Virus record (IMG/VR): IMGVR_UViG_3300001419_000070
Coordinates: 1-21,191 of that record
Direction: 5' to 3' (one strand)
Length of the DNA stretch: 21,191 nt
DNA from: a virus
The notes under the pieces are model-generated. The model saw only the letters and a list, made by a program, of their open reading frames with translations. It was not told the DNA's origin and searched no databases. Each line of letters begins with the position of its first letter. Position 1 is the first letter of the stretch. Position numbers and translations under genes: made by a program. Positions 11,801-18,442 of this stretch are shown here, in pieces.

Positions 11801-14431
11801 ACCGTATGATGAGTTACCGTTTGTTGCACGTAGAACTCCACCTTTTTCAGCAAACATTCCAATCTGTGCGTAATATGTAAACACAGACACAAGTTCTGCT
11901 CTACCATTATTAAGTGCCCATGCACCTATACCATCGGAAATTACCTGTGTAAAGTCATTTGATACCAGTGATTTATTTCCACCATTGTGCAGTGCTCCAT
12001 CGATCTTCTGCCCAACACAGTTCGTTCCAAAGGTTGTTACGTTCTGTATGTATGGTGATCTATTTACAATCCAGCATGCTTCGTGGGCAGGACCCCAACC
12101 TGGATCCAACGACATGAATGCTCCGCCTGTTGGTCTTCTATATAGTTCAAAAACGTTTGGCGGATTAAGTGTTCCATCTAGATCTTTTGTTGTTAGATTT
12201 CTTACACCTGTGGTATCTCTTAGATAGAACATGTCGTCATTGGCACTTCCTAATACTAGATTTCTAAAATATCTGGCTTCTTGTATCGAATGAAAATTAC
12301 CTGGAAATTTTAGATCCTTAATAAATGCATCTATTAATCTTTTAACTGTTGTTCTAATTTTATTAAAATCTGTGCTGTATCCGGGATGAGTTACGGGAAG
12401 CCATGCTGCTATTTCATCAGCAAGAAATTGTTTGTTTGCTAGCAATCTTGCTTCAACGTTATCATATGATGTAGCAGTCTGTGTATTTGATCCAGTAACC
12501 GAAACATCGCTACCTGTGCTTAATAGATAAAAATCTATGTATTGTTTGACATTATCTATCAAATTAGAAATATCCTGTGATACTAATTCTGGTATAATTG
12601 GTTCAAATGGATCGTCCGGATTTGCAGGAACTCTTGGTACCTGTATTATTTCTATATCAGTAACCTGCTGGGTGGTATTACCTGAAGTTGGAGAAATAGG
12701 CGTAAGATTAATTATGGAGTCAATTAAACTGTTTATCCTATCCATCGCATCCTTTTGATACGCTGCATCTAGGGTGCTGTCTGGTAAATTTGGTTTAACT
12801 GTGCATGATCTTAATTCGCTGCCTTCGATCGCTGTACCTGCAGGTACAACTATTGGAAGTATTTCTCTGTATTCTCCTGTTGCTACCTTGATTGTGTGCA
12901 ATGCACTATCATCACCCAACGCTTGAATCGTTTCGCAGGCGTGTTTGATTGTTCTAAATGGTTTGTTTGGATCCTTGCCCCTATTTGGATCATCATCTGA
13001 ATCTGAAGCAATTCTTTCGTCAGCACTCACGTAGCGTACCTTGTTTATTAGTTCTCTTCTTCTGTAACTTAGGGTCGCTTGGTCATTTACTTCTAGTGTT
13101 TGGTCTGATACTCCAATGGGTACCGTGGTTGGTCCTAGAGTACTTCCGTCTCCCGCAAGTTCTCTGCTCAAACCAAAAGTTAATAGATCGCCTCGTGTGC
13201 TTAGAGCAACATTTGGTCCAGCAAGTAATACTATGTCCCAATAAAAGAATCCATTTCCATTATCTCCAGGAAAATTTTCACTGGATGATGTGTGTTCTAT
13301 GTTTGATCTATAGACAGTTCCTCTGTAAATTATGATATCACCGACCGCATAATTCGTGTTAATTAACCAACTATTTTTCCAATCATCTCCAGGTATCACT
13401 ACTTCCCAGTTTGTTGCATCTAAATAATCTAGAGAACTTCCGTCTTCGGAACTTAATTCCGTATCAATCAATGCTACATAGAGATATCCGCCTCTTCTTA
13501 CAACATCACCTGATTTGTAATCAGTCTGTGCATTCCAGTTACCCTTATAATCATGTCCTTTGACAATTAATGACCAATTAGTATCTAGAGTGGGTTGGTT
13601 GTATAGGCTCAATCCTGGAGAAACATTATTGTTGTTGGTGTTTGCTCTAAACAAGTATCCACCATGTTTAACAACGTCACCAACTGCATAATAGTCTGCA
13701 GAACTCCATTCTCCATAAAAGTTGTTTCCTGGAAATTCTGTTTCAAAATTTGCAGCCTCTATGTTTGCTCCTGCTGTGTGACCAGTAATTACTCGTAAAA
13801 TTGTTCCTCCATATTTTACAAGGTCATTTTTTCTATATCTAGTATTGTTGGTCCAATCTCCTACAAACTGAATTCCTTCATAATAAATTTCCCAAAGTTC
13901 GCCGGTACTGTCATCTAATAAATCGTAGTTTCCAATCTCGGTTCCTTGATCTAGAGTTCCTGACGTGTGTTCTGCCACACACTTGTAGACTATTCCGTTA
14001 TATTTTACAAGGTCTCCCACTCCATATCTAGTGCTTGGTTGCCAGTCCTGTGTCCAACCAATAGTAGTTGCATATTCTGTAAAACTACCTGCATTGTCTA
14101 AGAATGTACTTCCGGAAGTATTGGATGTAACTGTTAAGTAGACAACTCCTCCATAAAGAACTATGTCTCCAGGAGCATATAATGTTGATTGCTGCCATTG
14201 ACCTCTCCATGCGTAACCATCCGTCATCTTGGTCCATGCCGGAGTTGGTTCTGAATCTCCTGGATTTGCAAGAAAATCTAGATCCGTTTGAAACGCACTA
14301 GAAGTGTGTTGTCTTATACAAACCCACGTTGATCCACCATATCTAACAACGTCATCCTTGTTGTACGAAATTGAAGTGTTCCACTCGTTTCTCCAAGTAT
14401 ATCTTAATCTGCTTATTCTAAATTCTGCCAT
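8831..14431 (-). CDS. Giant modular adhesin/fibre-like virion protein (1866 aa)
   Basis: Starts at ATG 14431, 5 bases after the previous stop; the ribosome site is CGGA, part of the previous gene's GGATAA end. Read domains: seven N-terminal carbohydrate-binding-like units (about 11-400); a linker (STRGDLLTFG); a pectin-lyase-like entry with KPFRTIKHACE (490-500) and GEYREILPIVVPAGTAIEG (519-537); one helical unit (about 656-735) lacking the Cys of its paralogue; a core beginning GQKIDGALHNGGN (807-819) that is very close to the paralogue for some 80 residues; GQYGYV and a GWDHVIPGT motif; module C (about 1108-1172); an Asp-box propeller-like stretch (about 1190-1500); and a C-terminal domain (about 1665-1800) with STDQSGNFRCGELF and VVPTQRAIAAYL. 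The inferred role is a virion fibre or adhesin. It probably represents the simpler, older layout, since the 2577-residue sister has all of this plus extra modules. Confidence 0.9.
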   Translation of the reverse strand: MAEFRISRLRYTWRNEWNTSISYNKDDVVRYGGSTWVCIRQHTSSAFQTDLDFLANPGDSEPTPAWTKMTDGYAWRGQWQQSTLYAPGDIVLYGGVVYLTVTSNTSGSTFLDNAGSFTEYATTIGWTQDWQPSTRYGVGDLVKYNGIVYKCVAEHTSGTLDQGTEIGNYDLLDDSTGELWEIYYEGIQFVGDWTNNTRYRKNDLVKYGGTILRVITGHTAGANIEAANFETEFPGNNFYGEWSSADYYAVGDVVKHGGYLFRANTNNNNVSPGLSLYNQPTLDTNWSLIVKGHDYKGNWNAQTDYKSGDVVRRGGYLYVALIDTELSSEDGSSLDYLDATNWEVVIPGDDWKNSWLINTNYAVGDIIIYRGTVYRSNIEHTSSSENFPGDNGNGFFYWDIVLLAGPNVALSTRGDLLTFGLSRELAGDGSTLGPTTVPIGVSDQTLEVNDQATLSYRRRELINKVRYVSADERIASDSDDDPNRGKDPNKPFRTIKHACETIQALGDDSALHTIKVATGEYREILPIVVPAGTAIEGSELRSCTVKPNLPDSTLDAAYQKDAMDRINSLIDSIINLTPISPTSGNTTQQVTDIEIIQVPRVPANPDDPFEPIIPELVSQDISNLIDNVKQYIDFYLLSTGSDVSVTGSNTQTATSYDNVEARLLANKQFLADEIAAWLPVTHPGYSTDFNKIRTTVKRLIDAFIKDLKFPGNFHSIQEARYFRNLVLGSANDDMFYLRDTTGVRNLTTKDLDGTLNPPNVFELYRRPTGGAFMSLDPGWGPAHEACWIVNRSPYIQNVTTFGTNCVGQKIDGALHNGGNKSLVSNDFTQVISDGIGAWALNNGRAELVSVFTYYAQIGMFAEKGGVLRATNGNSSYGDFGAVADGNDPTETPKFAEVNNRTGQAIVESAFAGEVNDEILILEYRHAGENYSRADYTFQGAGVGAEVVQEEFRDNAVFQPLIKNAPGDAGATEGGLGYFQQGNNAQSGNTTSLTIATNDDTTEAQALGLRLIITSGQGAGQYGYVTSLNPATKVVTVSRESDDQPGWDHVIPGTPIQPALFTDNTYRFEPRPIFSHPGFTSSIVNIGQSDDWAAVAYNETRESFNGVSGDAGTGETINVTPVTATFDVIKNSRTYEVSIREAGAGYEVGQEITIKGNLVGGTEDEHDIIITVTSTSDDSTNSITSFRHIGTANSGRFVATALNSSNVSYSEDGSSWTVGTLPTSGNWSCLAGGGTGNYRFVAIRNNSNKAAISADGKTWLDRTLPDTALWNGVVFGKGNNGTGSEVVLAVAGDADKSVYSTDGGNTWAETTLPDIGDSTFNEWVDVAYGKGKFVAIANSGNFAAVGEFNSTTGAWTWNSYIMDVIADSTVKDWRSITYGQNKFIAVSGTGEIAISFDGEDWISGGYLPTQDGSTAHNWRKIRYGQGVFFAVGDTGGRVVGGDEVGSPTSFAATSESGILWTERTLAQDANWRAIGFGNPDITLGDSTTQSNSTGMWIGVASGLDHATKVLTGVRAQGRCIVETGSIDHIRLWEPGSGYDGIATIQIVDPNVTDTAYVEMRMGDAVLAQPSWINRGSGYRTSSTIVTLLGDGFADVIPNDQFVTISGLELLPGPGTQFRFRGATDFYTVQTITPLSEEIDETLTATFRVTPRLTLNDFLEHTSQVEIRERYSQVRITGHDFLDVGTGNFVETNYPTLYSAATFVYAPENEVQELNGGRVFYTSTDQSGNFRCGELFAVEQATGIVTISADFFDLAGLTELALGGVRLGGSGTVVREFSTDPLFVQDSNNVVPTQRAIAAYLQNRLNVGGSDLLTASFIAGTVKVGPNLIDNVASLEVVFPVKVDYSGDQIGIAGSMLAQTMFFDSFND
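9932..10864 (-). repeat. Asp-box beta-propeller-like region of the 1866-aa protein
   Basis: Residues about 1190-1500. The boxes are SEDGSSW, SADGKTW, STDGGNTW, SFDGEDW and SESGILW, with one degenerate blade near 1340-1356 (GAWTW). Strands of the type W..V.YG.GKFVAIA lie between them. Unlike its sister, the region is not interrupted by module B. Confidence 0.7.
10916..11110 (-). repeat. Module C, copy in the 1866-aa protein
   Basis: Residues about 1108-1172: VTATFDVIKNSRTYEVSI, AGAGYEVGQEITIKGNLVGG, then HDIIITVT. It lies at the same place as in the 2577-residue sister, so it predates their duplication. Confidence 0.6.
13232..14401 (-). repeat. Seven ChtBD3-like modules in the 1866-aa protein
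   Basis: Residues about 11-400 hold seven units starting near 11, 74, 127, 188, 239, 296 and 351, each with W.....(T/S).Y..GD.V.Y.G..Y and a closing Trp. Four have HTS or HTA. The equal count of seven in both giants suggests the array predates the gene duplication or is structurally fixed. Confidence 0.75.
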
Positions 14432-14436
14432 TTTTT

Positions 14437-14805
14437 TTATCCGTTACTTGAATTTCCTATTGGGTACTCATAATTTTGATTTATTCTTTGGACTAGCATT
14501 CCTTCATCGTCCACATAATAAAGTATTGGTCTTCCGTCCCATCTGTATTGTGTGTAGTACATATTATCATATTCTTTTTCATGATCAGCTCTGATTCCAT
14601 CAAAGTAATCTATGCCTGGTTCAAAATCCTCAAACGTTTCAGATGGTTTTCCAGGTAAATTAATATCAATTGAATCTTTATCAACAATGTTATCAACTCT
14701 CTTAAGGAAAACTTCACCGTCGTCATTGCGTCTTATTAGATACAAATAACGAGGACTGTCGCCTAGTGCAGTATCAGGCGTTTGACCAAAGTAATAAGTT
14801 GCCAT
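14437..14805 (-). CDS. Conserved-type small virion protein (122 aa), function unknown
   Basis: The ATG at 14805 overlaps the stop of the 110-residue gene by one base (TAATG), with GGAG 8 bases upstream, so the two are probably translationally coupled. The product opens MATYYFGQTPDTALGDSPRY and is acidic and rich in Tyr and Asp, with YYTQYRWDGRPILYYVDDEG in the second half. There is no signal peptide or membrane segment, and no motif I can assign. Its place directly before the two giant adhesins suggests a structural or assembly partner for them, but that is inference. Its last codons, GGA TAA, supply the weak ribosome site of the next gene. Confidence 0.85.
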   Translation of the reverse strand: MATYYFGQTPDTALGDSPRYLYLIRRNDDGEVFLKRVDNIVDKDSIDINLPGKPSETFEDFEPGIDYFDGIRADHEKEYDNMYYTQYRWDGRPILYYVDDEGMLVQRINQNYEYPIGNSSNG

Positions 14806-15137
14806 TATGATATCTCCACATAACTTACTGTGACGTCTATGCTGTCATCAGTATCTGTTTCTAGTCTTAAACCAGCGGTTGCTGGTAAAATTAATCGTTC
14901 ACCGTTAGTAATTACCTTGGCACTAGATCCTGGTGGAACTGGAACCTGCCTTGCATAATTTCCCTGAGTTGAATTTTCGTCAACCACATACAAGTTACAA
15001 ATTACCATATCGTAATTAGAGTTATTTGATAGATTACAACCAACCACAGTTGCTCTAACACCTTCACCAATTTGTAAAATATCCACTGGCGTTGTTCCTA
15101 CTCCAGTTACTACATCCTGTTTGAATACTGTTGGCAT
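14805..15137 (-). CDS. Small beta-rich virion protein (110 aa)
   Basis: Starts at ATG 15137 with AGGA 10 bases upstream, inside the TTAGGATAA end of the 355-residue gene. The 110-residue product reads MPTVFKQDVVTGVGTTPVDI, then VVGCNLSN, a VPVPPGSSAKVI turn and strand, GERLILPATAGLRLE, and ends SIDVTVSYVEIS. The strand pattern, with a proline-rich turn before V-x-x-G-x-x-x-L and a final V-x-V-S strand, resembles the 109- and 122-residue products at 691-1020 and 18443-18811. I infer a small sandwich-fold virion component. The exact role is unknown. Confidence 0.83.
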   Translation of the reverse strand: MPTVFKQDVVTGVGTTPVDILQIGEGVRATVVGCNLSNNSNYDMVICNLYVVDENSTQGNYARQVPVPPGSSAKVITNGERLILPATAGLRLETDTDDSIDVTVSYVEIS

Positions 15138-15144
15138 ACTATAC

Positions 15145-16212
15145 TTATCCTAACATTAATGCAAATGACGCTGCAATGTCATTCGCTACAATTTCCGAAA
15201 CAGCACCAGTTGCACCTGCGGGTGACGCCCATGCTGCTCCATCCCAAACTTCAATTGCTTTTGAAGTTGTATTATATCTTGTCATTCCAAGAACTGCATA
15301 TGCACTTGGTCTCTGTGCATCTGTGCCTCTTGGAGGAACAAAACCGTTTGTTGTATCAATTTTAAAATAACCTGTACCTGTTTGCAATATTTGTGTGATT
15401 GCATTATTGGAAACATTTTCGATTACGTTATCAGTTATTTTAAAATTACCTAATCGCACACCACCGGATCCGTTACCATCGATGTACAAATCTAATCCTG
15501 TTGTTGTTGTAATTTCATTATCACGGAACATTAAATCCCCAACATCCATTGTGCTTAATGTTAGGTTATCTGCAACTACATTATTAACAAAAAGTTCTTT
15601 CCATCTAAAAGAAGCACTTCCTAAATTATAAGTACTATCTGTTTCTGGAATTAAATCACTCTTGATTGCTGCATTAATCTGAATAGTGTCCGTTAGTGCA
15701 TCACCAATGGTTATGTTGCCACCTATCGTAACATTACCATCTGCGTTTATATTTCCACTCACATAAAGATCGCCATCTATGTTAGTTGAAGCAAATACTT
15801 CAAGTGTTCCAGTCCCGTTAGGACGTAGTTCAAGTGCTGCATTAGAGTTTGTTGTAGAAATTGTATTTCCTTCAATTTCTAGATCATCTACCTGTAATTT
15901 TGAATGATAGATTACAGGATCTGCTCCAGAAGGAACAAAACTTATAGTATCTAAATCACTTGAAATTGTGTTTCCGGTAATGTGTAAATTACCAATGTCT
16001 AATTGATTATCAACAGTAAGTGTTACTGTTCTCGTAGTTCCTGTGACGTGTAAATCGGTTGATGGCGCAGAGTTATTGATGCCCACTCTAGCGTTGTTAA
16101 CATCCAGATATAAAATGTCAGGGTCACTTGCTCCATTTCTAAAAGTCAAATCCACGCCATTGCGTATTAGATTTGCCTTTAAGAGCGGCCCAGATATACG
16201 ACCAATTGCCAT
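15145..16212 (-). CDS. Fibre-like virion protein (355 aa), paralogue of the 467-aa protein
   Basis: Starts at ATG 16212 with AAGGAG 6 bases upstream. The N-terminus, IGRISGPLLKANLIRNGVDL, matches the start of the 467-residue protein. The middle consists of short beta repeats of the kind seen in trimeric fibres: LELRPNGTGTLEVFASTN (127-144), DGDLYVSGNINADGN, and TYNLGSASFRWKELFVNN (194-211). The last third has the FVPPRGTDAQRP...MTRYNTTSKAIEVWDGAAW pattern (291-328), common in marine phage fibres, and a tail ending AASFALMLG. No enzyme motif is seen. By inference it is an oligomeric fibre or neck/baseplate appendage. It appears to have its own late promoter and a 90-base leader, which sets it apart from the tightly packed genes before it. 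Confidence 0.87.
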   Translation of the reverse strand: MAIGRISGPLLKANLIRNGVDLTFRNGASDPDILYLDVNNARVGINNSAPSTDLHVTGTTRTVTLTVDNQLDIGNLHITGNTISSDLDTISFVPSGADPVIYHSKLQVDDLEIEGNTISTTNSNAALELRPNGTGTLEVFASTNIDGDLYVSGNINADGNVTIGGNITIGDALTDTIQINAAIKSDLIPETDSTYNLGSASFRWKELFVNNVVADNLTLSTMDVGDLMFRDNEITTTTGLDLYIDGNGSGGVRLGNFKITDNVIENVSNNAITQILQTGTGYFKIDTTNGFVPPRGTDAQRPSAYAVLGMTRYNTTSKAIEVWDGAAWASPAGATGAVSEIVANDIAASFALMLG

Positions 16213-16282
16213 CTGCTCTCCTTATACACGGGGATCCTGTCCCTCCAACTACCTTACATTGCGAGTTGACCACAGTAAAAGA

Positions 16283-16302
16283 TTAACGTTGGTCTACGTT
16301 AA
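16283..16302 (-). promoter_or_regulatory. Perfect 7-bp inverted repeat just after the late-promoter box
   Basis: TTAACGT, a 6-base loop and ACGTTAA (arms 16283-16289 and 16296-16302). On the minus-strand transcript an extra G-U pair could close it. It lies at the predicted 5' end of the leader of the 355-residue gene and has no U-run, so it is not an intrinsic terminator. It could be a 5' stabilising hairpin or a protein site. Confidence 0.45.
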
Positions 16303-16308
16303 CAATAG

Positions 16309-16315
16309 TATTTAG
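16309..16315 (-). promoter_or_regulatory. Late-promoter-like box CTAAATA in the largest intergenic gap
   Basis: The minus strand reads GGCTAAATACTATTG, matching the CTAAATA late motif described for marine T4-like cyanophages and T4's TATAAATACT. It lies in the 116-base gap between the 467- and 355-residue genes, about 96 bases before the next ATG. An 8-bp direct repeat, TTGGCTAA, covers both the previous stop and the start of the box. Confidence 0.5.
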
Positions 16316-16328
16316 CCAAAAGGATAAA

Positions 16329-17732
16329 TTAGCCAAGTATAAGGCTGTATGCGTCGCCCAGATCTTCCATTAATTCTACATCTACTTCAGCACCACCACC
16401 CGTTGATAGTTCGTAACCGTCATCGATCTGCGCTCCTACAGTGAGTGTGATATCATTAGTTGGTGTTGCGCCGCCTACAAAATTAGTACCAAGTATGGTA
16501 ATTGTATCACCTGTAAGGTATTCCTGTCCTTGGTTTGTTATGGTTACACTGCTGATTGCTCCAGAAACTATTGTTATTGTAAATCTAGCGTTTTGTCCGG
16601 TAGCACTTGTTGTGCCCGAAAGATTTGTCCTTGTTTGATCTGCTAAACCCGTAACAACGCCCACAGCAGTAACAACGTTAATTTTTCCTGAAAATGACTC
16701 CAGATATTCTTCATCTGTATTCCATCTAGTATCACCCAGTTCTGGTCTAATTGGAGTTCCTAAGTTCTGTGGCCTAGTAGAATTATCTCCTGCAGGTAGA
16801 ACAAAGCCATTGTCTCCCATAAATCTCAAGTAACCTATTCCTGTACTAGCAAACCTAAGCGGAGTGTCAACTAGATTTGTAATATTGTTTGTTTCCCATT
16901 TAGTATTTTCTATGTAAACAATTCCTGTATCTGGACTTAACAATAAATCATCGTTTGATTGTGTTGCAAAAATTTGATTATTTTCTCCGTCTAAGTGCAT
17001 TTGATCACTTACAAAAACATTCAGCGGAGTAACCCTATCAGCATTTCTTAGATCATCGGTGACATAGGCTTGATTCCATCTCCTTGGACTACTGTCTAAT
17101 TGATCTCTCCCCAAATCCCAAAGATTGTCATCACCTGGCAGTATAGATTGTGTAAAGTCAGGCACAATTTCTACGGTATCTCCTTGACCCGTATCAGGGT
17201 CATAAAGTTCATCACCAACAATTAAATCTCCTAATTTTGTTAGATTACCATCTATTGAAATATTACCAGTGACTCCTAGATTACCATAGATGTTTGTTGA
17301 ACTTAAAACTTCAACAGTGCCTGTTCCGCTAGGCTTTAGTTCTATAGTTTGATTTGATGTTGTTCCTGATATGGTATTATCATTAAAATCTAGATCATCA
17401 GAACGCATTCTTTGTAAATTTACATAACTTCCTGCAGTCTGCGGCATAATGTTTATTGGTCCGAGCACAGTAGTGATTGTTCCATCTGCTCTTGGAATAA
17501 TATTATCTATCCTAGCCGAAGTATCGACAATTAAATTTGTTGTTCTAGCATCATTATTAATATCCAAATCAAATGATGGAGTATCATCCTTTATACCTAT
17601 CCTTCCATTATCAACGTCGAAAAATAGTATAGGAGTAGAGTCAAAAGTTGTGTTTGAAAATTTTAGATTAACACCGTCACGGTGTAGATTTGCGTTTAGT
17701 AACGGTCCGCTAATTCGCCCCAATTGCGCCAT
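16329..17732 (-). CDS. Fibre-like virion protein (467 aa) with inserted module C
   Basis: Starts at ATG 17732 after AGGAGGT at 5 bases, the best ribosome site in the window. The first 60 residues (LGRISGPLLNANLHRDGVNL, then FFDVDNGRIGI) parallel the 355-residue protein, as do IELKPSGTGTVEVLSSTN (130-147) and the tail DAYSLILG. A VLPAGDNSTRP...TRWNT pattern (311-339) corresponds to the RP/RYNT motif of its paralogue. Between residues about 363 and 435 it carries module C (NARFTITI, GQEYLTGDTITILG, TPTNDITLTV), which the 355-residue protein lacks. By inference it is a beta-rich oligomeric fibre or appendage protein. Its stop is followed by the late-promoter-like box of the next gene. Confidence 0.87.
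   Translation of the reverse strand: MAQLGRISGPLLNANLHRDGVNLKFSNTTFDSTPILFFDVDNGRIGIKDDTPSFDLDINNDARTTNLIVDTSARIDNIIPRADGTITTVLGPINIMPQTAGSYVNLQRMRSDDLDFNDNTISGTTSNQTIELKPSGTGTVEVLSSTNIYGNLGVTGNISIDGNLTKLGDLIVGDELYDPDTGQGDTVEIVPDFTQSILPGDDNLWDLGRDQLDSSPRRWNQAYVTDDLRNADRVTPLNVFVSDQMHLDGENNQIFATQSNDDLLLSPDTGIVYIENTKWETNNITNLVDTPLRFASTGIGYLRFMGDNGFVLPAGDNSTRPQNLGTPIRPELGDTRWNTDEEYLESFSGKINVVTAVGVVTGLADQTRTNLSGTTSATGQNARFTITIVSGAISSVTITNQGQEYLTGDTITILGTNFVGGATPTNDITLTVGAQIDDGYELSTGGGAEVDVELMEDLGDAYSLILG
16428..16646 (-). repeat. Module C, copy in the 467-aa protein
   Basis: Residues about 363-435: TSATGQNARFTITI, SSVTITNQGQEYLTGDTITI, then TPTNDITLTV. Absent from the 355-residue paralogue, whose corresponding segment runs directly from the Trp-ending motif to the C-terminal tail. 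Confidence 0.6.
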
Positions 17733-17742
17733 GTGTTACCTC

Positions 17743-18432
17743 CTAGTTTGCAAATCCGAAGAATACCGTCACATATTTTGATAGAGGAACTGCTGATGTA
17801 AATGATAGATACCAACCAGTAGGTCTTGCTCTACCCGTTGTTCCACCGCCTGCACCAGTTGCCGTAAATACCGTTCCAACAGTGTTGGCACTCGCACCGA
17901 TCAGAGTAAAATCAGTATCTCCAACATTTGTTATAATATATTCGGTTGAGGTTACAAAATTAGTTGTTAAAACTTCCTCTCCAGTATCAAATGAACTGGG
18001 GTTTTGAACTAATGTAAAGTTAGTTGTTGGTATCTGCATGACATTTTCAACCAAGACAATAATATTGTTTGCACTAGCAGGAACTTTTTGTAGTGGACCA
18101 AATATAGTGTCTGATGCATCTCCTGGTCCGAGAGTTTCAATCGTTACCGCTGCTGAAGCAGGAGCCCTTACAACTTCCCAGTTGCCGCCAACGTATGCTT
18201 CAATGCCAATAGGTTGTCCTGTCACTGCATCGTTATCGGTATTGTATCTTAGATATCCATTTCCGTCGGTTGGATGCCTAACACCAGTGAGCTGTGGACG
18301 CTGAGCTGTTGTTCCTTTTGGAATCATTACTGCTCCATTAAAATCCATAACTGCCCTTCCATATGGATTTATCCTAACGGTATTATCGTTTGGGCTGTAC
18401 TTGGATACGTATTGTGATTTTAAAAATCTCAT
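17743..18432 (-). CDS. Virion structural protein (229 aa) with inserted module B
   Basis: Starts at ATG 18432 with AAGGATG 5 bases upstream. Residues 1-90 (MRFLKSQYVSKYSPNDNTVR, then MIPKGTTAQRPQLTG, YLRYNTDNDA and IEAYVGGNWEVV) have the RP/RYNT/Trp pattern of the fibre proteins nearby. Residues 100-150 continue with beta strands (NNIIVLVENVMQIPTTNFTL). Residues about 155-202 are module B, with GDTDFTLIGAS and VGTVFTATGAG. The protein ends RPTGWYLSFTSAVPLSKYV, VTVFFGF. Reading across the module, NFTLVQNPSS joins well to PTGWYLSF, so the module looks inserted into a loop. The role is a beta-rich virion component by context; nothing enzymatic is visible. Confidence 0.85.
   Translation of the reverse strand: MRFLKSQYVSKYSPNDNTVRINPYGRAVMDFNGAVMIPKGTTAQRPQLTGVRHPTDGNGYLRYNTDNDAVTGQPIGIEAYVGGNWEVVRAPASAAVTIETLGPGDASDTIFGPLQKVPASANNIIVLVENVMQIPTTNFTLVQNPSSFDTGEEVLTTNFVTSTEYIITNVGDTDFTLIGASANTVGTVFTATGAGGGTTGRARPTGWYLSFTSAVPLSKYVTVFFGFAN
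17827..17970 (-). repeat. Module B, copy in the 229-aa protein
   Basis: Residues about 155-202: TTNFVTSTEYIITNVGDTDF, then TLIGASANTVGTVFTATGAG and TTGRARP. It lines up with the copy in the 2577-residue protein (NFVT, Y-x-I, GD, FxxxGxS, VGT/AGT-x-F-x-ATGAG, A-x-P). DNA identity between the copies seems low, so the shared module is old. Confidence 0.7.
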
Positions 18433-18442
18433 CTATTCATCC

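Noticed and set aside
14803-14807. Frameshift joining the 110- and 122-residue products
   Set aside because: TAATG is an ordinary one-base stop/start overlap with a GGAG site before it, and both products look complete.
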